Positions 8,344 through 16,271 of a DNA stretch of 35,231 nucleotides are shown in pieces (positions within the stretch are counted from its first letter, which is position 1; every line of letters starts with the position of its first letter). The DNA comes from an uncultured Paracoccaceae bacterium (GTDB taxonomy: Bacteria; Pseudomonadota; Alphaproteobacteria; Rhodobacterales; Rhodobacteraceae), in NCBI GenBank assembly GCA_937863185.1, contig CALMEG010000211.1:1-35231 (forward strand), read 5' to 3'. Both the position numbers and the translations under genes were made by a program. The notes under the pieces were generated by a model, which was given only the letters and a program-made list of their open reading frames with translations, was not told the origin of the DNA and ran no database searches.

Positions 8344-9084
8344 TTACTCCTCCAACGACGCGAAATAAGCGGCCAAGGCCGCGATTTCTTCGTCCGACAG
8401 GCGCCCAGCCATCATCTGCATGACAGGATGGGGACGCAGTTTCTGTTTATAGGCATGCATGGCGATCACGAAGTCTTCTTCGGGCCATGGCGTGATCGAC
8501 GGGATCCCCTGGTCCGAGCCATCACGCTGGTGGCAGGTCTGGCATTCCGATGCCAGATATTCGCCCCAGGCCGGGTCCCCCTCAAGCCCGAGAACCGAAT
8601 CCGGCAGGTCCACTTCGCGCACGCGCGCCGTCGGCGGGGCTTCCCGGATGTCTTCTGGCCCGTCGGAATAACGGCGCAGGAAGGCGATCAGGTCGGCCCG
8701 GTCCTGCGGATCCTTCAGGCCACCATAGGCCATCCGCGTCCCCGACACGAGCGCCTTGGGATTTTCAACATAAGCATCGAGCGTGCGCCAGTCCCATGTC
8801 AGACCGTCCGCACCCATGCGCGCCATGCTTTTCGAGTACGAGAATCCGTCGATATTGCCCGCCCGGCGGCCGAAAAGGCCGGTCAGCGGCGGGCCGACAC
8901 GATTTCCGGCCCCCGGGCCGATTTCATGGCAGCCCGCACACTCGTCCCAGATCCCTGCACCGTGATCTGCATCACCAAACATCTCGGCGCGGGCTTCGGG
9001 CGCCTTGAAACTTTCCGCGCCGGCAGACAGGGCCGGCACGGTCAGGAGGGCGGCGAACAGGACCTGTCTGCGCCGCCCTCTCAT
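8344..9084 (-). CDS. soxE: SoxE, diheme c-type cytochrome
   Basis: Periplasmic diheme cytochrome that partners SoxF. The 246-residue product has a basic N-terminus and signal peptide ending near AGA, then two heme c sites: CAGCH (49-53) and CQTCH (181-185). The first domain is visibly homologous to the C-terminal cytochrome domain of the neighbouring SoxD, sharing the order CxxCH, VGP or TGP, LxGxxGRxAG, DGFxYS, and MAxxGLK. The start lies one base after the soxD stop (TGACATGA), indicating tight coupling. The Met in RMAYGGLKD is the likely distal ligand of heme 1. Confidence 0.93.
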   Translation of the reverse strand: MRGRRRQVLFAALLTVPALSAGAESFKAPEARAEMFGDADHGAGIWDECAGCHEIGPGAGNRVGPPLTGLFGRRAGNIDGFSYSKSMARMGADGLTWDWRTLDAYVENPKALVSGTRMAYGGLKDPQDRADLIAFLRRYSDGPEDIREAPPTARVREVDLPDSVLGLEGDPAWGEYLASECQTCHQRDGSDQGIPSITPWPEEDFVIAMHAYKQKLRPHPVMQMMAGRLSDEEIAALAAYFASLEE

Positions 9085-9085
9085 G

Positions 9086-10186
9086 TCAGCCGCCGTTGGC
9101 AGCGATATAGGCGATCACGGCCGCGATATCATCGTCCTTCTTCAGCCCTGCAAAGGCCATCCTGTTCTTCGGAACAAAGCCCTTGGGGTCTTTCAGATAG
9201 GCCGAGATATTCTCGGGCGTCCAGACAAGGCCGCCCTCGCCAGCTTCAAGCATCTGATTGGAATACTTGAACCCGTCGACCGCGCCCGCATGCCGCCCGA
9301 TCACGCCATTCAGCATCGGGCCGGTCGCGTTCTTGGCACCCTCGCCAACCTTGTGGCAGGCTTTGCACTTCTTGAACACGGCTTCGCCAGCGGCGATCAC
9401 GTCGGCATCGTCAGATACACCGGCAGCAGCGGCCTCGACAGGGGTTGCCTCTTCCGTGGTGGCTTCCTCGGCGGCGGCCTCCTCGGTGGCCGGGGCCTCG
9501 GGCTCGGCCATGGTTTCCTCGGCTGCGGCCGCAGGTTCGGCATCGTCCGCCGCATCGCCTGGCGTCACGTCAAGATTGGCCGCATGCATGGTGATCTCAA
9601 CGCTGTCCTTGCAGTTCTCCATGCAGGGTTCCTGCGTGAACAGCGGCAGTTCCACCGTGTCACGGTCATCGACGATGAAGCCCTCAGCATTGGGCAGGAC
9701 GACCTCGGTGAAGTTCTCGTTCGAGAGCACGAAGTCATCCTCGACCAGATCGTTCGAGTAAAGCAGGTAGGCCACGATCGCATAGACCTGGTCGGGCTCA
9801 AGCGACTGCGCGTTCCCGAACGGCATGGAGCGGTTCACATAGTCGAACGCGGTCGACAGATGCGGCCAGTAGGAACCGATCGTCTTAAGCGGGTCGGCAT
9901 GGTCAAGCGTGCCCATGCCGCCGGCCAGCTTGGGCCAGTTATCCACGCCCTCGGCAAATTCGCCATGGCAGGCCGCGCAGTTTTCCGAGAAGGTCATCTC
10001 GCCATCCTCGACCGAGCCCGAACCAACCGGAAGACCCGTTCCGTCGGGGCTGACGTCAAGATCCCAGGCGGCAACCTCTTCGGGCAAGGCAGCGCGACCA
10101 AGGCCCATCTTCTCGGCGAAAGCCGGGGCCACGCCAAGCGCGGTCAGAACCGTGGTGCCGATCACCAGTTCACGAAATTTCGACAT
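9086..10186 (-). CDS. soxD: SoxD, diheme cytochrome subunit of sulfane dehydrogenase
   Basis: Electron-accepting subunit of SoxCD, the periplasmic enzyme that removes six electrons from SoxY-bound sulfane sulfur. The 366-residue product has a Sec signal peptide (cleavage near AFA-EK, residue 24), a first cytochrome domain with CAACH (70-74), an acidic low-complexity Ala/Glu/Thr/Pro linker at about residues 205-260, and a second class I cytochrome c domain with CKACH (274-278) and the Met ligand in NRMAFAGLK. Its start overlaps the end of soxC by 17 bases. A two-heme SoxD is the Paracoccus-type form. Confidence 0.95.
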   Translation of the reverse strand: MSKFRELVIGTTVLTALGVAPAFAEKMGLGRAALPEEVAAWDLDVSPDGTGLPVGSGSVEDGEMTFSENCAACHGEFAEGVDNWPKLAGGMGTLDHADPLKTIGSYWPHLSTAFDYVNRSMPFGNAQSLEPDQVYAIVAYLLYSNDLVEDDFVLSNENFTEVVLPNAEGFIVDDRDTVELPLFTQEPCMENCKDSVEITMHAANLDVTPGDAADDAEPAAAAEETMAEPEAPATEEAAAEEATTEEATPVEAAAAGVSDDADVIAAGEAVFKKCKACHKVGEGAKNATGPMLNGVIGRHAGAVDGFKYSNQMLEAGEGGLVWTPENISAYLKDPKGFVPKNRMAFAGLKKDDDIAAVIAYIAANGG

Positions 10187-11453
10187 TCTCGGCCTCCCCG
10201 TTCGGCTTGACCCACCAGGTCTGGATGCAGTTGTTGTGATAGATCGAGTTCAGCCCGCGCACTTCGCGCAGTTGCGCCTTGGTAGGCTGGACATAGCCGG
10301 TATCGTCGACCGCGCGCGATTGCACCAGCATCTCGGAACCGTCCCAGTCGTGATCCAGATAGAACCGGGTCAGTGCCATGGGTTGGCCGGGTGCGGCAAG
10401 GCGCGCCTCTTTCCAGGTCTTGCCGCCATCGACGGTCACATGCACCGCCTTGATCGCACCGCGGCCGGACCAGGCAAGCCCGGTAATGACCAACGGTCCC
10501 GTTCCATGCTTGATAGGCGCCTGAGGCGAAGGCGAGGTGACGACGGATTTTGCATCCATCACCCAGGTCCATTTGCGGCTGGTGCCGTCGGCCAGCGTGT
10601 CGGTGTATTTTGACGTTTCCTCGCGGCTTTCCACGGCCTGATCGGTCACCTCGATACGGCGCAGCCACTTCACCCACATGTTGCCTTCCCAGCCCGGGAC
10701 GCACAGGCGCACGGGGTAGCCATGCTCTTTGCGCAGCGCCTCGCCATTGGCCTTGAAGGCGACAAGGCAATCGTCCAGCGCCTTTTCCAGCGGGATCGAG
10801 CGGCCGTTCGACGAGGCGTCGGCCCCCTCGACATAGACCCATTTGCCCTCGGGCTTGACCCCGGCCTCTTCCAGCAACGTGCGCAGCGTGACCCCGGTAT
10901 ATTCCATGTTGTGGATCATGCCGTGGGTATATTGCGAACCGTTAAGCTGCGCGCCGGCCCATTCCATGCCGGTATTGGCCGCGCATTCCAGGAAATAGGT
11001 GCGCGTCACGCGCGGGAAACGTTCCAGATCCTCGTAAGTGAAGATCAGCGGGGTTTCGACGAGGCCGTTGATCATCAGCCGGTAGTCGGGCTTGCTCAGC
11101 TCGATCGCACCCGAGTGGTGGCGTTCGAATGCGCAGCCCTGCGGCGTGATCGTACCGTCGAGCGCATGGATCGGCGTGAAGTTGATCGAGCTGATCGTGT
11201 CGGCGGTCAGCCAGCTGACATTGCGGCGCACGACGTCGCTTTCGAAGTGGATAGGCAGGCCGTAGGGCGTGGCATCGACGCCATCACCCAACCCCTGCGC
11301 CCAAGGCTGCACTTCGGTGATCAGCGGATCAGGCCCCTCGGCGCGGGCCATGCCGGCACCCGCCACAAGCGCACCCGCCGCCGCACCCGCGCGCAGAAAA
11401 CCACGCCGGCCCATCGACGCGACCGGGGCGCTTTCGCGTTCCTTCTCGTCCAT
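10170..11453 (-). CDS. soxC: SoxC, molybdoprotein subunit of sulfane dehydrogenase
   Basis: Molybdenum-cofactor subunit of SoxCD, related to sulfite oxidase. The 427-residue product has a twin-arginine signal (GRRGFLRAG, residues 15-23), as needed for a folded cofactor protein. It contains the family's molybdopterin-ligand Cys in YFLECAANTG (Cys157) and the conserved PVRLCVPGWEGNMWVKWLR block, followed by the Mo-co dimerisation domain. The start at 11453 is chosen over upstream in-frame codons because AAGGAG sits six bases before it. Presence of SoxCD predicts complete oxidation of thiosulfate to sulfate rather than stored sulfur globules. Confidence 0.95.
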   Translation of the reverse strand: MDEKERESAPVASMGRRGFLRAGAAAGALVAGAGMARAEGPDPLITEVQPWAQGLGDGVDATPYGLPIHFESDVVRRNVSWLTADTISSINFTPIHALDGTITPQGCAFERHHSGAIELSKPDYRLMINGLVETPLIFTYEDLERFPRVTRTYFLECAANTGMEWAGAQLNGSQYTHGMIHNMEYTGVTLRTLLEEAGVKPEGKWVYVEGADASSNGRSIPLEKALDDCLVAFKANGEALRKEHGYPVRLCVPGWEGNMWVKWLRRIEVTDQAVESREETSKYTDTLADGTSRKWTWVMDAKSVVTSPSPQAPIKHGTGPLVITGLAWSGRGAIKAVHVTVDGGKTWKEARLAAPGQPMALTRFYLDHDWDGSEMLVQSRAVDDTGYVQPTKAQLREVRGLNSIYHNNCIQTWWVKPNGEAENVEIS

Positions 11454-11502
11454 CGTATTCTCCTTCATTCTCGGTCCCTTGCGGGGATATCGGGCGCCGC
11501 CA

Positions 11503-13194
11503 TCACAGACCGGTGACGGTGACGGAATCGTTGGGTTCAAGTTTGACGGTGCCGATCTTGCGGACGTGATCCTCGATCACATCCCAGATCTGCGGGCCCT
11601 CGGTGCCTTCGTTGACCGAGGCCCATCCGGCCACCACATAGCTGCGCGCCGGATCAATATCCGAGCCGTCCTTGAGAAGCGTCATGTTCGACACACGCTC
11701 GCCGATGGGTCTGGAGATGTCGATATGGTAGCCCATGCCGCCGATCCGCACCATGTCGCCGCCCTGCTGGTAATAGGGGTCGGTGTTGAAGATGTTGTCG
11801 GCCACGTCCTCAAGGATCGTGTGGATCGTCTCTCCGGTCATTTCGGTGCGGTAGCACGCGCCATAGGTCATCGAGGTGACGTTGTGGATGTCTTCGCGGG
11901 TGATGTTGTCGCCCGGCAGAAGCGTGGTGCCCCAACGCACGCCAGGGCTCATGGCGATCTCGGCGTCGCGCTCGGACAGGATCGCGTCGCAGATCAGGTC
12001 ATCCCAGCTGCCGTTGAAGTTGCCGCGGCGATAAAGCAGGCTTTCGGTCTGCCCCACCACCTCTTCCAGCTCGGCCTTGAAGGGCGCACGCTCGGCGTCG
12101 ATCAGCGCGGCCATCTCGGCATCGGGTTCGATCACGTCCGAGAAGATCGGGATCAGCTTGTGGCGGAAGCCCATCATCCGGCCATCACGCACGTCGAGAT
12201 CCACGCGGCTGACGAATTTGCCGTTCGACCCCGAGGCGATCAGGATCGTCTCGCCTACCAGAACGGGTTCGGGAACCGCGTCATGGGTATGGCCCGTCAG
12301 GATCACGTCGATCCCCTTCACGCGGCTGACCATCTTGCGATCCACGTCGAAGCCGTTATGCGACAGGCACACGACCAGATCGACGCCCTCGGCGCGGACT
12401 TCGTCCACCACTTCCTGCATGCGTTCTTCACGGATGCCGAAGGAGTAGTCGGGGAACATCCATTTCGGGTTCGCGATCGGCATATAGGGGAAGGCTTGGC
12501 CGATCACCGCAACGCGCACGCCGCCGGTCTCGAAGATCTTGTAGGGTTCGAAGGCGGGCTCGTCCCACTCGGCATCGAAGATATTGGCGCCGAGGAAGGC
12601 GAAGGGCAGCGCCTCGACGATCTCGTTCACACGCTCCTGGCCGAAGGTCCATTCCCAATGCGAGGTCATCGCATCGACGCCCAGCTTGTTCATGATGTTG
12701 ACCATGTCCTGACCGTTCGTCTTGAACGACGTCATCGAGCCATGCCAGGTATCTCCGCCGTCCAGAAGCAGCGCATCGGGGCGTTCGGCCTTGATGGATT
12801 TGACCACGGTAGCCACCCGGTCCATGCCGCCCATCCGCCCGTAGGATTTCGCCAGATCGGTGAAGTTTTCGTAGGTCAGCGCATAGGCATCGGGGCTTGC
12901 AGGGGTGATGTTGAACATCTTGAGGAAATCGCCGCCGACCACATGGGGCGGCACGCCCTTCGCCTCGCCCACGCCGATATTCACCTCGGGCTCACGGAAA
13001 TAGATCGGCTTTGCCTGGGCGTGGATGTCGGTGATGTGGATCAGCGTCACGTTACCGAAGGCGTCGAACTGAAGCAGTTGATCCTGCGTCAGCGCCTGCT
13101 GCGCCATGACCCGCGACCAACGCGACAGCCCCGACGCCCCGAGGATCGTCGACGCCGCAAGGCTTGCCTGTAGAAATTCCCGCCGCGAAATCAT
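11503..13194 (-). CDS. soxB: SoxB, manganese-dependent thiosulfohydrolase
   Basis: Periplasmic enzyme that hydrolyses the terminal sulfonate from the S-thiosulfonate on SoxY, releasing sulfate. The 563-residue product has a twin-arginine signal (SRREFLQAS, residues 3-11) and the dinuclear Mn ligands expected of this 5'-nucleotidase-like fold: ITDIHAQ (Asp56, His58), DGGDTWHGS (Asp148, His151), LSHNG and TGHTHD. The family's TSHWEWTFG block is also present. It is the first gene of the soxBCDEF unit; its own operator-like element and an upstream terminator lie in the 146-base gap to soxA. Confidence 0.97.
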   Translation of the reverse strand: MISRREFLQASLAASTILGASGLSRWSRVMAQQALTQDQLLQFDAFGNVTLIHITDIHAQAKPIYFREPEVNIGVGEAKGVPPHVVGGDFLKMFNITPASPDAYALTYENFTDLAKSYGRMGGMDRVATVVKSIKAERPDALLLDGGDTWHGSMTSFKTNGQDMVNIMNKLGVDAMTSHWEWTFGQERVNEIVEALPFAFLGANIFDAEWDEPAFEPYKIFETGGVRVAVIGQAFPYMPIANPKWMFPDYSFGIREERMQEVVDEVRAEGVDLVVCLSHNGFDVDRKMVSRVKGIDVILTGHTHDAVPEPVLVGETILIASGSNGKFVSRVDLDVRDGRMMGFRHKLIPIFSDVIEPDAEMAALIDAERAPFKAELEEVVGQTESLLYRRGNFNGSWDDLICDAILSERDAEIAMSPGVRWGTTLLPGDNITREDIHNVTSMTYGACYRTEMTGETIHTILEDVADNIFNTDPYYQQGGDMVRIGGMGYHIDISRPIGERVSNMTLLKDGSDIDPARSYVVAGWASVNEGTEGPQIWDVIEDHVRKIGTVKLEPNDSVTVTGL

Positions 13195-13271
13195 CCGCCT
13201 TTTCTCCTTCCTGGGGCGCCTACCCTGCCGGCGCCGGTCGTACCTGAAAATTTACAAACGAATACAGTCAG

Positions 13272-13287
13272 ATATAAAATTTTGAAT
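13272..13287. promoter_or_regulatory. SoxR-type operator candidate upstream of soxB
   Basis: ATAT-AAAATTTT-GAAT on the plus strand: one perfect half and one degenerate half of the ATTC-N8-GAAT element seen elsewhere in this sox region. Its flanks (ACACATTC... on the minus strand) also match the site between soxV and soxS. It lies about 80-95 bases upstream of the soxB start in an AT-rich island that is otherwise rare here. I cannot place confident -35/-10 boxes. Confidence 0.5.
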
Positions 13288-13299
13288 GTGTGAGAGTTG

Positions 13300-13334
13300 A
13301 AAAATGCGGGGCACGGCCAGCCATGCCCCGCATT
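13300..13334 (-). terminator. factor-independent terminator after soxA
   Basis: On the minus strand an 11-bp perfect stem (AATGCGGGGCA / TGCCCCGCATT, 13334-13324 and 13313-13303) with a ten-base loop is followed by a run of five T (13304-13300), starting six bases past the soxA stop. This is a textbook intrinsic terminator, and it separates soxXYZA from soxBCDEF. Confidence 0.85.
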
Positions 13335-13340
13335 CCTGAA

Positions 13341-14201
13341 TCAGGGACGAACGCCCGCACCTTCGATGTCCAGCCCAAGGCCACGCGAAGCCACATAAAG
13401 CTCCAGCTCGCGGAATTCCTGGCTACCGGCTCCGAAGGTTTCGGCGCGGGTGTCGCGCACGCAGCCCACGAAACGCTGATGGATCGACACGACGCCGGCG
13501 TCTTTCAGGCGATAGACCGGGAAGCCGTTGACCTGGCCTTGGCTAAGGTGGTCCGCACGGATGTAGTTGCCGAAATTGTCCTCATGGCAATTCGCGCAGG
13601 ACATCTCGAGCTGACCGAAGCGGGTGTAATACATCTCCTTGCCGCGCTCCCAGAACTCGGCCGCGGGGCCGTCGATCTCAACCGCGACAGGCATGCCGCG
13701 TGACTGGAGCGAAATCGCCAGGGTCATGTTCTTCATTTCCTGGCTGTTCCACTTCCAGGCCTCGGCGCCCATGCGATTGGTGCGGCAATCGTTGACGAAA
13801 TCTTCCATCGACCACAGATTGCCGGCCGCATTCACCTTGGGCAGCGTGGCGCGCAGGCCCTTCATGCTTTCGGTGATGTCGCCGTGGCAGTCGGCGCAGG
13901 ACTTGTTCTCGGTTCCCTCGGCGGTATCCCAGGTTTCCAGACCCTGCTCGACGAACACGAAGTTCGGGTTGTCGAAATCATCGCGCTGCATCTTGCGCGT
14001 CTCGTCCTCGCGGAAGAGCCAGCCCGAATAGATCTCGGACAGATGGCCGTCCAGATGGGCGGCAGCCGGAGCCTTGGTGGTGATGGTCATTTCCTCGTTG
14101 ACGACCAGCTCGTCTTCGGCCGGATTGGCCATCGCGGGGCCGCAGGCAAGCGCCAGCGCGGCGGCGGCGAACATCGTGGTGCGGCTGTAACGCAGCGTCA
14201 T
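13341..14201 (-). CDS. soxA: SoxA, diheme cytochrome subunit of SoxAX
   Basis: Catalytic subunit of SoxAX, the periplasmic c-type cytochrome that joins thiosulfate to the SoxY carrier Cys. The 286-residue product has a signal peptide (cleaved near AMA-NP, residue 25) and two heme sites, CADCH (102-106) and CANCH (202-206), making it a diheme SoxA of the Rhodovulum/Paracoccus type. Cys247 in RFVGCVRDTRAE is the likely active-site (persulfide heme ligand) Cys. The start at 14201 is supported by GGGAGG upstream. The soxZ-soxA gap holds a strong hairpin. Confidence 0.95.
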   Translation of the reverse strand: MTLRYSRTTMFAAAALALACGPAMANPAEDELVVNEEMTITTKAPAAAHLDGHLSEIYSGWLFREDETRKMQRDDFDNPNFVFVEQGLETWDTAEGTENKSCADCHGDITESMKGLRATLPKVNAAGNLWSMEDFVNDCRTNRMGAEAWKWNSQEMKNMTLAISLQSRGMPVAVEIDGPAAEFWERGKEMYYTRFGQLEMSCANCHEDNFGNYIRADHLSQGQVNGFPVYRLKDAGVVSIHQRFVGCVRDTRAETFGAGSQEFRELELYVASRGLGLDIEGAGVRP

Positions 14202-14226
14202 TCCTATGATCCTCCCTGGGTGTCTG

Positions 14227-14250
14227 CCGCGCGCGTTACGCCGCGCGCGG
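14227..14250. repeat. 9-bp GC hairpin in the soxZ-soxA gap
   Basis: Inverted repeat CCGCGCGCG (14227-14235) / CGCGCGCGG (14242-14250) around a six-base loop, in the 96-base gap between soxZ and soxA and just upstream of the soxA ribosome-binding site. There is no T-tract, so it is unlikely to terminate fully; an mRNA-processing or stability role is possible. Confidence 0.5.
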
Positions 14251-14297
14251 AGCTTTCCTAGCCCCCGCACTCCCTGACGCGCGGGGATGGTCGCCGC

Positions 14298-14627
14298 TCA
14301 GGCGACCTCGATCGACTTGGCGTCTTCGTAGACCGAGCCATCGTCGTCATACCAGGTGAACTTGAACTCACCCGATGCGTCGACCTTGGCGTCGAACTCG
14401 AAATAGGGGTTGGTCGAGACCGCCGGTTCGATGGTGACATCGACGACGCTGGCGCCGTTGAACTCACAGGTGAAGCGGTTGATGATCGAACGCGGGATCA
14501 GGTTGCCTTCCTTGTCCTTGCGTTGCCCCGATTCCATCGGGTGCGAGATCAGGGTCTTGATCGTGACCACTTCGCCGGCCGAGGCCTTCGAGGGCACTTT
14601 CACGCGCGGTTTGACGTTGTCTGCCAT
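14298..14627 (-). CDS. soxZ: SoxZ, subunit of the SoxYZ sulfur carrier
   Basis: 109-residue partner of SoxY that lacks its own signal peptide and is exported as a complex with SoxY. The conserved N-terminal PRVKVPSKASAGEVVTIKTL and the HPMESG motif are present, as is the immunoglobulin-like C-terminal half ending in KFTWYDDDGSVYEDAKSIEV. Length and sequence are typical. It sits 25 bases after soxY with a GAGGAG ribosome-binding site before the ATG. Confidence 0.96.
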   Translation of the reverse strand: MADNVKPRVKVPSKASAGEVVTIKTLISHPMESGQRKDKEGNLIPRSIINRFTCEFNGASVVDVTIEPAVSTNPYFEFDAKVDASGEFKFTWYDDDGSVYEDAKSIEVA

Positions 14628-14652
14628 TTTCGTTCTCCTCGAAACTCTGGGA

Positions 14653-15072
14653 TCAGCCGCCGCAGCCGCCGATGGTGACCTTCACCGTCGACGAGGCCTG
14701 CACGAAGCTGCCATCGGCCATCTTCGCCACGGCGACGACATCCTGGGTCTGCGACAGGCGGATCCGGGTCGAGGCCATTTGCGAGCCCGCGGCCGGACCG
14801 AAGTTAAAGGTCGCAACGCCCGGGGTCGGGTTGCCGCTTGCATAAAGCGCGATCGCAACCGCGCCGGGGGCATCAACGGTGACCGGAACGGTGTTGCCGT
14901 TTTCTGCGATCTCGGGCGCGGTCAGGGTCAGCCCACCGGTGCCGACGGCCGCGCCGCCGGTGAATGCGGCAATCGCCTCTTCAGCACCTGCCGCCATTGC
15001 GCGCAGGGGCAGCATCGAGGCAGCCACGCCGCCGATGGCAAGCCCGAGCGCTTTGCGTCTGGAAAGTTGCAT
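14653..15072 (-). CDS. soxY: SoxY, sulfur-carrier protein
   Basis: Periplasmic carrier that holds the growing sulfur chain on its C-terminal cysteine. The product (139 residues from the ATG at 15072) has a twin-arginine signal (LSRRKALGLAIGG), a conserved middle segment, and ends in the hallmark flexible arm GGCGG with the substrate Cys third from the end. The ATG at 15072 is preferred over 15078 because AGGAG lies six bases before it and would abut the other. Confidence 0.96.
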   Translation of the reverse strand: MQLSRRKALGLAIGGVAASMLPLRAMAAGAEEAIAAFTGGAAVGTGGLTLTAPEIAENGNTVPVTVDAPGAVAIALYASGNPTPGVATFNFGPAAGSQMASTRIRLSQTQDVVAVAKMADGSFVQASSTVKVTIGGCGG

Positions 15073-15103
15073 CGTCATCTCCTCTCGATATACGTCGAAC
15101 CGA

Positions 15104-15580
15104 TCACTCTTTGAGTGTCAGCAGATAAGCGACCACATCCTCGACCTGCTGGGCGGTCAGGATGGGCGGAAGATCGGCAGGCGCAGCCTTGCCGGTATAG
15201 GCGTCCCCCGGCCGGATAAAGGGCCCGGTCTTGTACATGCCGGGCATGAACGTGCCCTCGAACGTGTGCTTGGCATCTACCACGAGCCCGCGCAGCTGCG
15301 CCTCGGTCCAGCGGTCGGCAGCACCATCAAGCGCCGGGCCGATATTGCCCTGGAACGGCACGTCGGGCATGGCGGAGATCTCGTGGCAGGCCACGCAGTT
15401 GCCAAGGGCGTTCGTCGTCATGATCTTGGCGCCCGAAGCGGGATCGCCCGCAGTGCCGGTCAGCGATTCCGCGATCGCACCGTCTTCAGCCCAAGTGACA
15501 TCGGTGGGCGCAACTTCGGCAAAAGCGGCACCGGCGGTAAGTGTGGCAACGGCAGCAGCCATCACGACGTAGCGTGTCAT
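15104..15580 (-). CDS. soxX: SoxX, monoheme cytochrome subunit of SoxAX
   Basis: Small heme subunit of the SoxAX complex. The 158-residue product has a Sec signal peptide (cleaved near AFA-EV, residue 21), one heme site CVACH (62-66) and the conserved GNIGPALDGAADRW block; the axial Met is in TFMPGMYKTG. The start at 15580 is chosen over the in-frame upstream codon at 15640 because GGAGG lies seven bases before it and because the upstream extension has no signal-peptide character. It heads the soxXYZA unit with its own promoter and operator. Confidence 0.95.
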   Translation of the reverse strand: MTRYVVMAAAVATLTAGAAFAEVAPTDVTWAEDGAIAESLTGTAGDPASGAKIMTTNALGNCVACHEISAMPDVPFQGNIGPALDGAADRWTEAQLRGLVVDAKHTFEGTFMPGMYKTGPFIRPGDAYTGKAAPADLPPILTAQQVEDVVAYLLTLKE

Positions 15581-15641
15581 AGAAGACCTCCCTCTTCTTC
15601 TTTCGAATCCCATGTAACCGAGTGCGGCGTTTGGACGCAAT

Positions 15642-15670
15642 ACTATAATTCAAATATCTGCATGTGTAAT
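15642..15670 (-). promoter_or_regulatory. soxX promoter with embedded SoxR-type operator
   Basis: On the minus strand, ATTACA (15670-15665) and TATAGT (15647-15642) are separated by exactly 17 bases and resemble sigma-70 -35 and -10 boxes. The spacer holds the element ATGC-AGATATTT-GAAT (15663-15648), one base off ATTC-N8-GAAT. A repressor bound there would block RNA polymerase directly. The predicted start would lie about 55 bases before the soxX ATG. Confidence 0.6.
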
Positions 15671-15692
15671 CGACACAAACAGATCTGAACGA

Positions 15693-16250
15693 TTATTGCG
15701 TCACCATCTGGCTAGCGAGAAATTTTTGGAAATTTTCTCCACTTTCATAGCCACGATCTTTCACCCAGGTCAACAGCGCCTTTGTTGTCCCCTTCCCGAA
15801 CGCGCCCGGCATGGTGGCCACGGCGGCACGCGCGGCGGTTGCATCTTCGGGCACTTCTTCGGGCAGGAACATCATCGTGGGGGTGAACATGACGCCCCAT
15901 TTCATGGCCATGTCTTTCTCGGGCATGGCCTCGCCGTCGAAATCGGTCACCTCGACATCGCCGAACAGATTCAACTGCACGACGAAATAGTTATCCTCGA
16001 TCAGCTGCGTGATCTCGGGGTCGGGAAAGACCTCTTCGTGCATCTTGGTGCAATAGATGCAGCCGCGCTGTTCGAAGATCACCAGAAGGCGCTTGCCCTC
16101 GGCATTCGCCTCTTGCAGGTCTTCGCGCAGATCCTTGAACGTATCGCGCATCCAAGGCGTCTTGTGCAGCCCGTCATCGCCAAGCTCGGCCGCGCCCAGG
16201 GGTAGGGCCAGGGCAAGAACGGTCAGGGCGGCGGTCAGGATGTGTCGCAT
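15693..16250 (-). CDS. soxW: SoxW, periplasmic thioredoxin-like protein
   Basis: 185-residue thioredoxin-fold protein with a Sec signal peptide (cleaved near GAA-EL, residue 21) and redox motif CIYC (Cys64, Cys67). It is thought to be reduced by the membrane protein SoxV and to keep Sox proteins such as SoxYZ active. It starts 21 bases after soxV, and the two are probably cotranscribed. The family's cis-Pro segment is present (FTPTMMFL). Confidence 0.93.
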   Translation of the reverse strand: MRHILTAALTVLALALPLGAAELGDDGLHKTPWMRDTFKDLREDLQEANAEGKRLLVIFEQRGCIYCTKMHEEVFPDPEITQLIEDNYFVVQLNLFGDVEVTDFDGEAMPEKDMAMKWGVMFTPTMMFLPEEVPEDATAARAAVATMPGAFGKGTTKALLTWVKDRGYESGENFQKFLASQMVTQ

Positions 16251-16271
16251 TCTTCTCTCCTCCGTCTTCGC

